From Flavobacteriales bacterium (GTDB taxonomy: Bacteria > Bacteroidota > Bacteroidia > Flavobacteriales_F > PHOS-HE28): a stretch of DNA of 64,000 nucleotides. Within the stretch, counting starts at the first letter, position 1. Every line of letters begins with the position of its first letter. Position numbers and translations under genes: made by a program. The notes under the pieces are model-generated. The model ran no database searches and was not told the origin of the DNA. It was given only the letters and a program-made list of their open reading frames with translations. The DNA lies in assembly GCA_020852835.1 (NCBI GenBank), contig JADZAC010000005.1, positions 1-64,000 of the forward strand, read 5' to 3'. This document shows positions 14,501 through 23,357 of this stretch, piece by piece.

Positions 14501-16114
14501 TCAGCGGCGCCCCTTGTCCGGTAGGGAAGGGGGGCTGCGCTTCACCGCACCATTTTCGTACACCACGGAGGAGATCACCTTGCCCGCGTCATCATAGCGG
14601 GTCATCGGGCCGTCCAGCTTGCCGCCGCGGTAGTTCATTTCCTGCACCACCCTGCCCCTCCGGTTGTACACCAGGCAAGCGCCTTCGGGCGCACCGTTGA
14701 GAAAGCCCTGCTCACGCTCCTTCGCCCCGGTTTTGTCGTAGTACGTCCAGCGCCCGGTAGGCGTGCCCTTGGCGTACTGGCCTTCGCCGGTCAGGGTGCC
14801 GTGGTCGTTGTACTCCAGCCACCGTCCGCTGCGCAAACCTTCGGCAAAGCTGCCTTCCTCCTGCAGCTTGCCGTTCTCATACCAGCTTTTCCACGGGCCG
14901 TTTTTCACGTTCATTTTCCAAGTGGCCTGGTAGCGTTGGGTGCCGTCCGGCAACCAGCCTTGCCACAGGCCGTCCATCTGGCCTGAAGCATACGTCCCTT
15001 TGTCCTTCACCTTGCCGTTCTCATACCAGCTGTTCCATGTGCCTTCTTCCTTGCCCTTGGTGTAGTTGCCTTCCTGCAGTTTTTGGCCGGTTTCGAACCA
15101 GGTGGTCCACAGCCCTTCCTTTTCGCCGTTGCTGAACGTGCCTCGTTTCCAGTTCTGGCCACCGTCATAGTAGTACACCCATTCGCCTTCCTGCTTGCCG
15201 CTGCGGTACAGGCCTGTGGCGCTGAGCTGCGCGTTGGGGTACCAGTATTTCCAAAGGCCGTTCTGCAGGTCCTCCTTGAAGTTGCCCAGCATGTCCCTGG
15301 CACCGGTGGTGGTAAACCAGGTCCATGTACTGTCCTTGAGCCCATGGTCGTAGTATCCGCTGATGTTCACCTGTCCGTTGCTGAACCAGGTGGTGTACGG
15401 GCCGTGCAGCTTGCCCAGCTGCCAATGCTCGCTGCGTTCGGGTGCGTTGGCGGAAGTGCGGTATTCCCACGGCCCGTCCATCACGCCGCCGGTCCACATG
15501 CCTTTGGCCTTCAAGTTGCCTGCCGGCCAATAGACGCGCTGCTCACCGTTGCGCACGCCCATCCGGTAGTGGACCGATCCGGCCGTATCTCCCGAGGGGA
15601 AGAGAGTAATGATGCGGCCCTCGCCTTGCTTGAGCGTTTGCTTCCTGTCCGGTGCCCAGGCATTGATGCTCAGGCATGTGCCCTTGTCGCATGCCTCGGT
15701 GAGCATGGTGTCTCCGGCAGGGTAGAAGTATTGCCAAGGACCCTGCTTGGCGCCATCCCGGTAGTGCCCTTGCTCCATCAGCTGCCCGCTGCGGTAGTAG
15801 CTGCGCATCAAACTGTCCTGCTTGCCGCGGTGGATCCAACCGTCATGCTGCTTTTGGCCGTTGTCGTAGTAGATCACCACATGCCCGTCGCGCTCACCGC
15901 TCTTGAAGTCGGATACCTCGCTGAGCTGCCCGGACCTGTCCCAGAATTTCCATTCGCCCCACTCGCGCCCGTTCACCAGCAGTCCTTCGCTCTTCTTTAC
16001 GGTCTTCAAGCTGTCCCAATGGTCCACGTAAGGCTGCACGGATTGGGCGGCGGCCGTGATCGGCCCCAGCAGCAAGGCCGCGAGCGGCAGTTGGTATTTC
16101 AGCAGGTAGCACAT
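14501..16114 (-). CDS. Exported MORN-repeat (YwqK-like) protein
   Basis: A signal peptide ('LLKYQLPLAALLLGPITAAAQ') is followed by about 500 residues of tandem MORN_2-type repeats with the pattern G-x-W-x-x-[FY/W]-x-x-[ND]-G, for example 'GEWKFWDRSGQ', 'GPWKSWYENGK' and 'GRWTYYDKTGAK'. Similar proteins are labelled YwqK-family, after a Bacillus antitoxin, but in Bacteroidota they are mostly exported repeat proteins of unknown function, and no toxin partner is next to this gene. There is no T9SS tail. The ATG at 16114 is supported by the signal peptide and by a perfect TACTTTTG five bases upstream. Confidence 0.85.
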   Translation of the reverse strand: MCYLLKYQLPLAALLLGPITAAAQSVQPYVDHWDSLKTVKKSEGLLVNGREWGEWKFWDRSGQLSEVSDFKSGERDGHVVIYYDNGQKQHDGWIHRGKQDSLMRSYYRSGQLMEQGHYRDGAKQGPWQYFYPAGDTMLTEACDKGTCLSINAWAPDRKQTLKQGEGRIITLFPSGDTAGSVHYRMGVRNGEQRVYWPAGNLKAKGMWTGGVMDGPWEYRTSANAPERSEHWQLGKLHGPYTTWFSNGQVNISGYYDHGLKDSTWTWFTTTGARDMLGNFKEDLQNGLWKYWYPNAQLSATGLYRSGKQEGEWVYYYDGGQNWKRGTFSNGEKEGLWTTWFETGQKLQEGNYTKGKEEGTWNSWYENGKVKDKGTYASGQMDGLWQGWLPDGTQRYQATWKMNVKNGPWKSWYENGKLQEEGSFAEGLRSGRWLEYNDHGTLTGEGQYAKGTPTGRWTYYDKTGAKEREQGFLNGAPEGACLVYNRRGRVVQEMNYRGGKLDGPMTRYDDAGKVISSVVYENGAVKRSPPSLPDKGRR

Positions 16115-16119
16115 GCGCC

Positions 16120-16127
16120 CAAAAGTA
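16120..16127 (-). promoter_or_regulatory. -7 promoter element TACTTTTG
   Basis: Perfect TAnnTTTG on the minus strand, five bases before the ATG of the MORN-repeat gene. It lies in the 101-base divergent gap shared with the cytochrome gene. Confidence 0.6.
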
Positions 16128-16215
16128 CAGGCCGGTGCAACGGGCCTGGCCGAAGAACGCGCAACGGGGCAATTTGGTGCGGTTCCACGCACGGGGCGCA
16201 TAACTTGCACGCACC

Positions 16216-18165
16216 ATGGCACAGCGTTCCACGATCCGTCGAAAGGCACGCGTACTGGCCGGACTGGCCGCGCTGGTGTTCCTGCTGGTGGGATGGACCA
16301 CCGCTACCACACCGGTTAAAGGGCCGCATGGCGCCTTGCAATTGGCTGTTGCACGGGAGCTGATCCAAGGATTGCCGGTACAGTTCGGAACCTACTTCGT
16401 CACCGCCGGCCGTTGTGCCGGATGCCACGGGCATGATGAACTGGGCATAGCCATGGTGGCGGGGGAGGAGGATGTGAACGTGGTGGACGACTGGCGCAGT
16501 TCGATGATGGCCAACAGCGCACGCGACCCCTTCTTTCTGGCCAAGGTGGAGCATGAAGGCCTGGTGAACCCGGGCTTCAAGGAACAGATGGAGCACAATT
16601 GCATGAAATGCCATGCGCCGCAAGCCGTCTTCGAGCAGCAGTTGTTGGGCAACCCCCCCTTCACCTTGGCCCAGTTCGACACCAGTGTGATGGCCCAGGA
16701 CGGCGTGTCCTGCCTCTCCTGCCACATGCAGAACCCGGATTCCGCCGGCCGGTACTTCTCGGGCGATCTGCACTTCGACAGTGCCCGCGTTTGGGGGCCG
16801 TATACCGATGAGCAGATCAACCCGGCCATCATGCAGTATTTCATCAACTACACCCCGGACCAAGGATCGCACATCCTGGACGGCCGCGTGTGTGCCGGCT
16901 GCCATACCGCCATCAACCAAAGCCAAGATCTCCAAGGCGAGCCTACCGGCACCTTCTTCTTTGAACAAACCATGTGGCAGGAATACGTGAACTCGGTGTA
17001 TTACGGCACGGAACAGAACTGCCGCAGCTGCCACATGCCGCGCATCCAGGATTCCGTGGTGCTGGCCTCCGAGTACATCTTCCTCAATGGCCAATCGCCC
17101 TTCGGGAAGCACCACTTGGCGGGAGGCGGATCATTCATGCTGAAGCTGATGCGGGACAACCTCAGTGCACTGGGCATTCCGGCCACGGCGGCCCAGTTCG
17201 ACAGCTCGATCGCGCGCACCGGCCGCACCCTCAAGGCGTCCGTTGAATTGGACCTCGTGGTGGCCGACCGCACCGTGGACACCTTGTTCGCGGACGTGGG
17301 CCTCACCAACATCACCGGCCATAAGTTCCCCAGCGGTTTCCCCAACCGCCGTGCCTTCGTGCAGGTGGTGGCGCTCACCGCCACGGGCGATACCCTTTTC
17401 CGCAGCGGCACCTGGGACAGCACCTTCGAAGTGCACGGCCATGATGCGGCCTATGAGCCCCACCACCAGGTGATCACCGATGGTGATCAGGTGCAGATCT
17501 ACGAGCTGGTCATGGGCGATGTGAATTACGGCGTGACCACCACCCTGCTGCGCGCGGTGCACAAACTGAAGGACAACCGGCTGGTGCCCCTGGGCTTCAC
17601 CACGGCGCATGCCAGCTACGACACCGTGGCCATCGCGGGGCTGGCCACCACCGATGCGGACTTCAATCACGGCGCGGGAGGGCAGCAGGGCAATGGTGGC
17701 GATATCGTGCACTACCATATTCCCATGAACGGATACGGCGGTGCCGTGCAGGTAAAGGCCAAGGTGTACTACCAGCAGGTGCCGCCACGGTGGAATGCGG
17801 AGATGTTCAGCCATCAAGCCCCGCGCATAGATGCGTTCCGCGCCATGTACAACGCCGCGGACGGCACGCCGGACCTGGCCGCCGCGGATTCGTTGGTGGA
17901 CCTGGGCACGGGGATCGCACCGGTGGGCACCTTCGCTGCGCAAGCCTTCCCCAATCCCACGCGGAATGGCATGGTGACCATTGCTGCGCAGGATGTCACC
18001 CGCATCGTGGCATATGACCCGGCCGGCAAGCGGGCCGCCTTGCATGCCGTGCGTACTGATGCAGGCTGGCGGTGCACGCTCCCCGAACAGCCTGGCGTGT
18101 ACCACTTGGTGCTTGCAACACCGCACGGCCAACAACTGCTGCGCGTGGTGCGTACCGCCGAATAA
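16216..18165 (+). CDS. Pentaheme c-type cytochrome with a T9SS sorting domain
   Basis: The 649-residue protein has an N-terminal signal peptide (hydrophobic stretch about 13-30). Five CxxCH haem-attachment motifs lie at residues 67-71 (CAGCH), 129-133 (CMKCH), 166-170 (CLSCH), 226-230 (CAGCH) and 269-273 (CRSCH). A beta-rich region of about 300 residues without haem motifs follows. The last 75 residues ('FPNPTRNGMVTI', 'YDPAGKR', 'PGVYHLVL') are a type A T9SS sorting domain. Haem would be attached in the periplasm and the protein then carried to the cell surface. Its electron-transfer partner is not visible. The stop overlaps the next start (TAATG), coupling it to the MOSC gene. Confidence 0.87.
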   Translation: MAQRSTIRRKARVLAGLAALVFLLVGWTTATTPVKGPHGALQLAVARELIQGLPVQFGTYFVTAGRCAGCHGHDELGIAMVAGEEDVNVVDDWRSSMMANSARDPFFLAKVEHEGLVNPGFKEQMEHNCMKCHAPQAVFEQQLLGNPPFTLAQFDTSVMAQDGVSCLSCHMQNPDSAGRYFSGDLHFDSARVWGPYTDEQINPAIMQYFINYTPDQGSHILDGRVCAGCHTAINQSQDLQGEPTGTFFFEQTMWQEYVNSVYYGTEQNCRSCHMPRIQDSVVLASEYIFLNGQSPFGKHHLAGGGSFMLKLMRDNLSALGIPATAAQFDSSIARTGRTLKASVELDLVVADRTVDTLFADVGLTNITGHKFPSGFPNRRAFVQVVALTATGDTLFRSGTWDSTFEVHGHDAAYEPHHQVITDGDQVQIYELVMGDVNYGVTTTLLRAVHKLKDNRLVPLGFTTAHASYDTVAIAGLATTDADFNHGAGGQQGNGGDIVHYHIPMNGYGGAVQVKAKVYYQQVPPRWNAEMFSHQAPRIDAFRAMYNAADGTPDLAAADSLVDLGTGIAPVGTFAAQAFPNPTRNGMVTIAAQDVTRIVAYDPAGKRAALHAVRTDAGWRCTLPEQPGVYHLVLATPHGQQLLRVVRTAE

Positions 18166-18962
18166 TGCACACCGTCGTTGCCTCCATGCACATCTACCCG
18201 GTCAAATCCCTGGGCGGTTTCAGCGTACGGCAAGCGAAGCTCACGGACCGGGGCCTGGAGCATGACCGCCGTTGGATGCTGGTGGATGCGGACGGCAAAT
18301 TCCTGTCGCAGCGCGAAGTGCCGGTGATGGCATGCTTGCACTGCGCCCCTGCCGACAAGGGCTTCTCGGTCACCGATGTGCGCACCGGGGGAGCGCTGGA
18401 CATTCCATGGGCACTGCTTGAGGGGGAAGCGGTCCAGGCACGGGTATGGAACGATGAGGTGGAATTGTTGCTCGCTCCCGCATCCATGCATCAATGGTTC
18501 AGCGATGCGCTGAAGCGGCACGTGCACCTGGCCTACATGCCGGATTCCACGGTGCGCCCCACCGATCCCCTATACGCCAAGGCCCGCGTGGCGCTCAATG
18601 ATGCCTTCCCGGCCTTGATCATCTCGCAAGCTTCCCTCGATGAGCTGAACACACGCCTGGCCATGCCTGTTCCCATGGACCGGTTCCGGCCCAACCTGGT
18701 GATCGCCGGAGGCGAAGCATTCCAGGAGGACCGATGGAAGGACCTGGTGATCGGAGAGGCCAGGTTCAAGAGTGTGAAGCCTTGTGCGCGTTGCGCCGTG
18801 ACCACCACGGACCAACGCACGGGCGTGCGTTCACAAGAGCCCCTGCGCACCTTGGCAGCATACCGTTCGGTGGGCAACAAAGTGCTCTTCGGCATCAACG
18901 CCGTCTTTGATGCTCCCGGCATGGTACGGGCAGGCGATCCGGTACGGCCCGTCGACCATTAG
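18165..18962 (+). CDS. MOSC domain-containing protein (MOSC N-terminal beta barrel plus MOSC)
   Basis: The 265-residue cytoplasmic protein has the beta-barrel N-terminal domain ('IYPVKSLGGFSV', 'LEHDRRWMLVD') and the MOSC domain. The latter carries the conserved cysteine segment 'VKPCARCAVTTTD', expected to bind the molybdenum cofactor or sulfur. Relatives include mARC- and YcbX-type enzymes that reduce N-hydroxylated compounds; activity cannot be assigned further. It is translationally coupled to the pentaheme cytochrome (one-base overlap), which suggests joint expression although the two products act in different compartments. Confidence 0.88.
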   Translation: MHTVVASMHIYPVKSLGGFSVRQAKLTDRGLEHDRRWMLVDADGKFLSQREVPVMACLHCAPADKGFSVTDVRTGGALDIPWALLEGEAVQARVWNDEVELLLAPASMHQWFSDALKRHVHLAYMPDSTVRPTDPLYAKARVALNDAFPALIISQASLDELNTRLAMPVPMDRFRPNLVIAGGEAFQEDRWKDLVIGEARFKSVKPCARCAVTTTDQRTGVRSQEPLRTLAAYRSVGNKVLFGINAVFDAPGMVRAGDPVRPVDH

Positions 18963-19060
18963 CGACAGGCACATTCAAGACTTGCCATGGAGCTTTGAGC
19001 CGCGCACGTAGGCCGGGAATCGGCAGCCGTCGGAAGTACAACTTCGAACCAGCACCTTGC

Positions 19061-19846
19061 ATGATCCACGCCATCCTCAACGACAAGGCCACGCGGCTCT
19101 TCATAGTGCTCGGTGCCTTCTTCACCGCCAGTGCCATCGTGGCGGAGATGATCGGTGTGAAGCTTTTCCAGCTGGAAACGGCGCTGGGCTTGGCCCAAGC
19201 CGATTTCACCCTCCTCGGCCAGCACCACCTCTCCTTCGTGCTCAGTGTGGGCGTGCTGCCCTGGCCCATCATCTTCATCATGACCGATGTGATCAACGAC
19301 TATTACGGCGTACGCGGCGTGCGCTTCATCACCCTGGCCACGGCGGCGCTCATCGCCTTCACCTTCCTGCTCGTTTGGCTGGCCATCCGCATGCCGCCGG
19401 ACCTGGGCTGGTGGACGACAAGCAGCGCCGCCCAGGGCGTGCCCGACATGCAGTCCGCTTTCAAGAGCATCTTCGGGCAGGGCAACAACATCATCATCGG
19501 TTCGCTTACCGCCTTCATCATCGGGCAATTGGTGGACGCCTTCACCTTCCGCCGGCTCAAGCGGCTCACCGGCGACAAGCGCATCTGGCTGCGCGCCACC
19601 GGCAGCACGCTCGTCAGCCAGCTCATCGACAGTGTGGTGGTGACCTACGTGGCCTTCTGGGTGTTCAAGGGCATGCCCTTCGCCCAGTGCACGGCCATGG
19701 TGATCACGGCCTATTGCTACAAGTTCCTCGTGGCCCTGCTGGCCACGCCAATGGTATATCTGGCGCATGCCGCGGTGGAACGCTACCTGGGGAAAGAGCG
19801 CGCCATGGCCATGCGCACGGCCGCGATGAAGACCCAGGTCGGCTAG
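19061..19846 (+). CDS. Queuosine precursor transporter (YhhQ/VUT family)
   Basis: The 261-residue inner-membrane protein has about six hydrophobic helices. Family segments are 'AEMIGVKLFQ', 'FIMTDVINDYYGVRGVRF', 'IIGSLTAFIIGQLVDAF' and 'GSTLVSQLIDSVVVTYVAF', which match the VUT family that imports preQ0/preQ1 for queuosine modification of tRNA. The ATG at 19061 is chosen because the upstream in-frame residues are hydrophilic and not part of the family. The epoxyqueuosine reductase queG, which acts at the end of the same pathway, is at 33231. It converges on a cytochrome gene with a 6-base gap. Confidence 0.88.
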   Translation: MIHAILNDKATRLFIVLGAFFTASAIVAEMIGVKLFQLETALGLAQADFTLLGQHHLSFVLSVGVLPWPIIFIMTDVINDYYGVRGVRFITLATAALIAFTFLLVWLAIRMPPDLGWWTTSSAAQGVPDMQSAFKSIFGQGNNIIIGSLTAFIIGQLVDAFTFRRLKRLTGDKRIWLRATGSTLVSQLIDSVVVTYVAFWVFKGMPFAQCTAMVITAYCYKFLVALLATPMVYLAHAAVERYLGKERAMAMRTAAMKTQVG

Positions 19847-19852
19847 GCGGCA

Positions 19853-20836
19853 CTATTCCGCCGGCGACCAGTATTGCACCTTGTTGGCCACGGGCTTCAA
19901 GGCATGCAGGTAGTCATAGATGGCCCCAAGGTCTTCTTCCGACATGCCCGCGTACATCGTCCATGGCATCACGGTCTGTTGGTCATGGGCCTGCCAGTCC
20001 ACCAGGGCCGGGGTATATGAGCTGTCCGCGAACAGCTTGAACTTGCGGATGAACGTGGCCTTGTCCCATGCACCGATGCCGTTGATCTTGTCCGGTGTGA
20101 TGTTGGAGGAACGCGCAATGGAACCATCCGGGAACTGGAACTCGAATCCGCCGGCGAACGGCTCGCCCACTTCCTTCCCGTTTTCAACCTTGGTATGGCA
20201 CACCTTGCACCCGGCGGCATTCACCATGTACGCACCGTATCCGGGGGCACCGGGCTCGGGCCGTTGCACGGGATGCGCCGCTTCGGGAATGGTGTGCAGA
20301 ATGATGTTCATGGGGAAGTCTGCCTTGGAATAGCCGGGATGGCTCTCGATCGAGGGCAGTGTGCGCAAGTACGTGATAATGCTGTACACATCCTCGTCGG
20401 CCAGGTGGTTGTAGTTCAAATAGGGCATTACCGGAAAGAAGGGGTGGCCGTCCTTGCTTACTCCGCTGGTGATGGCCCGATAGAGCTCGCCATCGGTCCA
20501 GCCTTGCAGGTTGAACGGTGTGATGTTCTTGGAGACAAAATGCCCGGGAAAGTTCATCTTCCGGTCGAACACTTCACCCCCCTTGCCCAAGGTGCCCGGC
20601 ACCAATGGCCCGGAGAACTTGTTCCAGTCGCGTGTGCTGTGGCAATCCATGCAGAGCGTGACGTGGTTGGCGAGGTATTCCCCGCGCGCCACGCGTTCCG
20701 GTGTTCGTTCCACGCGCAGGTCCGCGGGCACCGGGATATCGGGCAGGGCCTGGGTGACGTACGTAATGGAGCCTGCCACGACCACGATGAGCGCCACCAC
20801 CAAGAACAGGAGGATCTTCAGGAGCTTTTTCATCAT
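19853..20836 (-). CDS. Membrane-anchored diheme cytochrome c
   Basis: The 327-residue protein has one N-terminal membrane helix (residues 5-22) without an obvious cleavage site, so it is probably anchored with its body in the periplasm. Two CxxCH motifs are present, CMDCH at 62-66 and CKVCH at 210-214, each followed by a cytochrome c fold with downstream Met residues as possible sixth ligands ('FFPVMPYLNYNHL', 'MPWTMYAGM'). The layout resembles the diheme subunits that pass electrons from periplasmic dehydrogenases to oxidases. No dehydrogenase partner is adjacent. An ATG one codon downstream (20833) is an equally good start. Confidence 0.87.
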   Translation of the reverse strand: MMKKLLKILLFLVVALIVVVAGSITYVTQALPDIPVPADLRVERTPERVARGEYLANHVTLCMDCHSTRDWNKFSGPLVPGTLGKGGEVFDRKMNFPGHFVSKNITPFNLQGWTDGELYRAITSGVSKDGHPFFPVMPYLNYNHLADEDVYSIITYLRTLPSIESHPGYSKADFPMNIILHTIPEAAHPVQRPEPGAPGYGAYMVNAAGCKVCHTKVENGKEVGEPFAGGFEFQFPDGSIARSSNITPDKINGIGAWDKATFIRKFKLFADSSYTPALVDWQAHDQQTVMPWTMYAGMSEEDLGAIYDYLHALKPVANKVQYWSPAE

Positions 20837-20897
20837 TCCGGAATTGGAGGAACGAAATTAAGGTGGCCGGAATGCTTCACCAGATGGGGCTGCGTCG

Positions 20898-20905
20898 CAA
20901 CTTTG
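20898..20905 (+). promoter_or_regulatory. -7-like element CAACTTTG
   Basis: It differs from TAnnTTTG only at the first base and lies four bases before the ATG at 20910. The four intervening bases are CCTG, the same as at moaA. Confidence 0.45.
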
Positions 20906-20909
20906 CCTG

Positions 20910-21080
20910 ATGACGGCCAAAAAGCGGATCTCGAAAAAAGAGCTGCTGAAGCTCGAGCGCTCTGCCGTACGGGAGGAGCGCAAGCAGCAAGGTGCGCTCG
21001 ATGGCCGCTTCCGGGAGAAGGTGGAGAAGAGCAAGAAGGCTTGGACGCGGAAGAACAAGCACAAAGGGAATGGTCCTTGA
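20910..21080 (+). CDS. Small lysine-rich protein (56 aa)
   Basis: A 56-residue, strongly basic protein ('MTAKKRISKKELLKLERSAV', 'REKVEKSKKAWTRKNKHKG'). No hydrophobic stretch is present. The pattern of Lys/Arg with scattered Glu resembles nucleic-acid-associated or ribosome-associated small proteins, but no family is recognised. Support comes from the clear start, the promoter-like CAACTTTG four bases upstream, and the coding-like composition between two annotated genes. It is divergent from the diheme cytochrome and convergent with the FISUMP lipoprotein. Confidence 0.6.
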   Translation: MTAKKRISKKELLKLERSAVREERKQQGALDGRFREKVEKSKKAWTRKNKHKGNGP

Positions 21081-21130
21081 GCCTGTGGCCGGGATGCGCC
21101 CACCACGCATGGCTGCCATTGGGCGGTTGC

Positions 21131-21895
21131 TCAATCCTCCACGCAGCGCACGGAATTGCCGAAGATTTTCATTGCCGCAAACCGGAAGATGCCGTTATCG
21201 TTGTTCAGCAACCTCCGTTGCATGGCCTGGGTGGAATCAAAGGGAGAGGAGCTCCACCAGTTGCCTTGTACGCCAATGGCGTAGAAACCGCCGCTGTTGC
21301 TGCGCCCTCCGCCCGGGTATGCCGTAAAGCCGCTGCTGTTGTCCGCACCGGCATTGGGGGCGGCCCACAGGTCCGTGGACTTCATTCTTCCTCCTGTATT
21401 GGCGGCGCTGCCGCGGGGCCCTGTGCTGTTCAACGTGCTATCCGGCACGCCTAATGCAAGTTCCAGCTGTTTCCACTCCTCATCGGTGGGCACATGCCAG
21501 CCGGTGGGGCATGCATTCCTTGGATCGATCACCGTGTACCAGTTGTACAGCTTGCCATAGTGCACCTCATACGATAGGTCATTGTTGTAGGCCGTCCACG
21601 CCCCGGTCGTCAATCCGCCCCAATCGGCGTTCACGGGCTGGTACGGGATCGGGCTCCCATTGGCGTAGTGTGTTGTCTTCAGGTTTTCTGCAAACCAGCG
21701 TTTGCCGCTGATCACCGTGGTGGCGTATACGTTGCCATCGATGTCGGCCACCATGCCGGGCGGCACGCCCGTTGTATCCACCACGATCACCGTGTTCGTG
21801 GCTGGCCCAGGGACTTCCTTGGTGCATGCGCTGCCGACCAACATGGCCAAGCATAATGCCCCGAAGCTGCTGCGTATCCGGGTTGTTGCTCCCAT
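21131..21895 (-). CDS. Lipoprotein with FISUMP domain
   Basis: The 254-residue protein has a lipoprotein-type signal peptide ending at Cys24 ('LVGSAC'). It then carries the Fibrobacter succinogenes major paralogous (FISUMP) domain: 'DIDGNVYATTVISGKRWFAENLKTTHYANG', 'GKLYNWYTV', 'CPTGWHVPTDEEWKQLE', 'GGRMKS' and a final 'GNSVRCVED'. These domains occur on surface lipoproteins and secreted proteins of Bacteroidota and Fibrobacterota; their role is unknown, and the fold is related to C-type lectin/sulfatase-modifying-like modules. The ATG at 21895 gives a normal 24-residue leader; an ATG at 21916 is also possible. It is transcribed alone. Confidence 0.85.
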   Translation of the reverse strand: MGATTRIRSSFGALCLAMLVGSACTKEVPGPATNTVIVVDTTGVPPGMVADIDGNVYATTVISGKRWFAENLKTTHYANGSPIPYQPVNADWGGLTTGAWTAYNNDLSYEVHYGKLYNWYTVIDPRNACPTGWHVPTDEEWKQLELALGVPDSTLNSTGPRGSAANTGGRMKSTDLWAAPNAGADNSSGFTAYPGGGRSNSGGFYAIGVQGNWWSSSPFDSTQAMQRRLLNNDNGIFRFAAMKIFGNSVRCVED

Positions 21896-22091
21896 CAGTT
21901 TTGCAGTTTCCGCCATGTTGGCCACGGTGCGGCCTCTCTCTGCATGGTAAAATGCATGAACCAGTGGATGACGAAAATAGACAAATGACCGGGTAAACAG
22001 ATCGCCAGTTTCCTTGAATGAGCGCTCCGGACCGGCCATGGCCGCTTCATGTTGGCAGCCGCTACCTTCGCCGCCCAATACAGCCCCTCCC

Positions 22092-23231
22092 ATGAATTTC
22101 GCCACCAAGGCCGTCCACGCCGGTGTGGAGCCCGATCCCTCCACCGGCGCCATCATGACGCCCATTTTCCAGACCAGCACCTATGTGCAGGCCGCGCCGG
22201 GCGACCACAAGGGCTATGAGTACAGCCGCACGCACAACCCCACCCGCACGGCGCTGCAGAAGGCGCTTGCCGCCTTGGAGAACGGCAGGCACGGTCTCTG
22301 TTTCGCCACAGGCATGGCCAGCATCGATGCCGTGGTGAAGCTGCTCAAACCCGGCGACGAGGTGGTGAGCACAAACGACCTCTACGGCGGCACCTACCGC
22401 ATCTTCACCAAGATCTTCGAGCCCTTCGGCATTCGGTTCAAGTTCGTGGACATGGAAGACCCGGCCAACGTGGCCGCCGCCATCACGGACAAGACCCGCC
22501 TGGTGTGGGTGGAAACTCCCACCAACCCCACGCTGCGCATCGTGGACATCGCCGCCATCGCCAAGCTCACCAAGGGCAAGAACATCCTCCTGGCCGTGGA
22601 CAACACCTTTGCCTCGCCCGCCTTGCAGAACCCCATGGACCTGGGCGCGGACATCGTGATGCACTCGGTGACCAAGTTCCTCGGCGGCCACAGCGATGTG
22701 GTGATGGGCGCACTGGTGGTGAACGACGATGCGCTGGCCGAGCGGCTCGCCTTTATCCAGAACAGTTGCGGTGCCACACCGGGGCCGCAGGACTGCTTCC
22801 TGGTGTTGCGCGGCTTGAAAACGTTGCACTTGCGCATGGAACGCCACTGTGCCAACGGACAGGCGGTGGCCGAATTCCTGGCCCAGCATCCCAAGGTGGG
22901 CAAGGTGTATTGGCCCGGCTTGCCCGGCCACCCGAACCACGCCGTGGCCAAGCGCCAGATGCGCGGCTTCGGTGGTATGATGAGCTTTACCATCAAAGGC
23001 GACAACATGGAGGATGCCCTGCACTTCCTGCGCACCTGCAAGCTGTTCTCCCTTGCCGAATCTTTGGGCGGCGTGGAATCGCTCATGGGGCACCCGGCCA
23101 GCATGACCCATGCCAGCATTCCACGGGAGGAACGCCAGCGTACCGGCGTCACCGACTCCCTGATCCGCCTCAGCGTGGGCGTGGAGGATGCAGCGGACCT
23201 GCTCGCCGACCTGCAAGCCGCGCTGGGCTGA
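22092..23231 (+). CDS. Cystathionine gamma-synthase / PLP-dependent trans-sulfuration enzyme
   Basis: The 379-residue PLP enzyme has 'YEYSRTHNPTR', 'CFATGMASIDAV' and the Schiff-base Lys195 in 'HSVTKFLGGHSD', plus the C-terminal 'SLGGVESLMGHPASMTH'. This is the Cys/Met metabolism family. The sequence fits gamma-synthase or gamma-lyase best; the exact reaction (homoserine ester plus cysteine, or cystathionine cleavage) cannot be decided by inspection. The ATG at 22092 starts at the conserved 'MNFATKAVHAG'. A TACCTTCG element lies at 22063-22070. No other methionine genes are adjacent. Confidence 0.88.
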   Translation: MNFATKAVHAGVEPDPSTGAIMTPIFQTSTYVQAAPGDHKGYEYSRTHNPTRTALQKALAALENGRHGLCFATGMASIDAVVKLLKPGDEVVSTNDLYGGTYRIFTKIFEPFGIRFKFVDMEDPANVAAAITDKTRLVWVETPTNPTLRIVDIAAIAKLTKGKNILLAVDNTFASPALQNPMDLGADIVMHSVTKFLGGHSDVVMGALVVNDDALAERLAFIQNSCGATPGPQDCFLVLRGLKTLHLRMERHCANGQAVAEFLAQHPKVGKVYWPGLPGHPNHAVAKRQMRGFGGMMSFTIKGDNMEDALHFLRTCKLFSLAESLGGVESLMGHPASMTHASIPREERQRTGVTDSLIRLSVGVEDAADLLADLQAALG

Positions 23232-23312
23232 ACCGTTGGCGACGCCCGTTTGGATACCAAGGGTGCAGGTCGAATGACACGATCCCGGCAAGGCGCCCGA
23301 ACGCCGGCCTTG

Positions 23313-23320
23313 TAAATTTG
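23313..23320 (+). promoter_or_regulatory. -7 promoter element TAAATTTG
   Basis: Perfect TAnnTTTG, 37 bases before the ATG of the M43 protease at 23358. Confidence 0.55.
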
Positions 23321-23357
23321 ATTCTCTTGAACCGTTTCAAACCCGATAGACGGCAGA

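Noticed and set aside
14501-16114. A toxin-antitoxin role for the MORN-repeat protein
   Set aside because: The YwqK name comes from distant similarity; the protein is exported, very long and has no toxin gene beside it.
20195-21454. A 419-codon frame crossing a cytochrome, a small gene and a lipoprotein
   Set aside because: Overlaps three supported genes in other frames; residues show no fold-like pattern.
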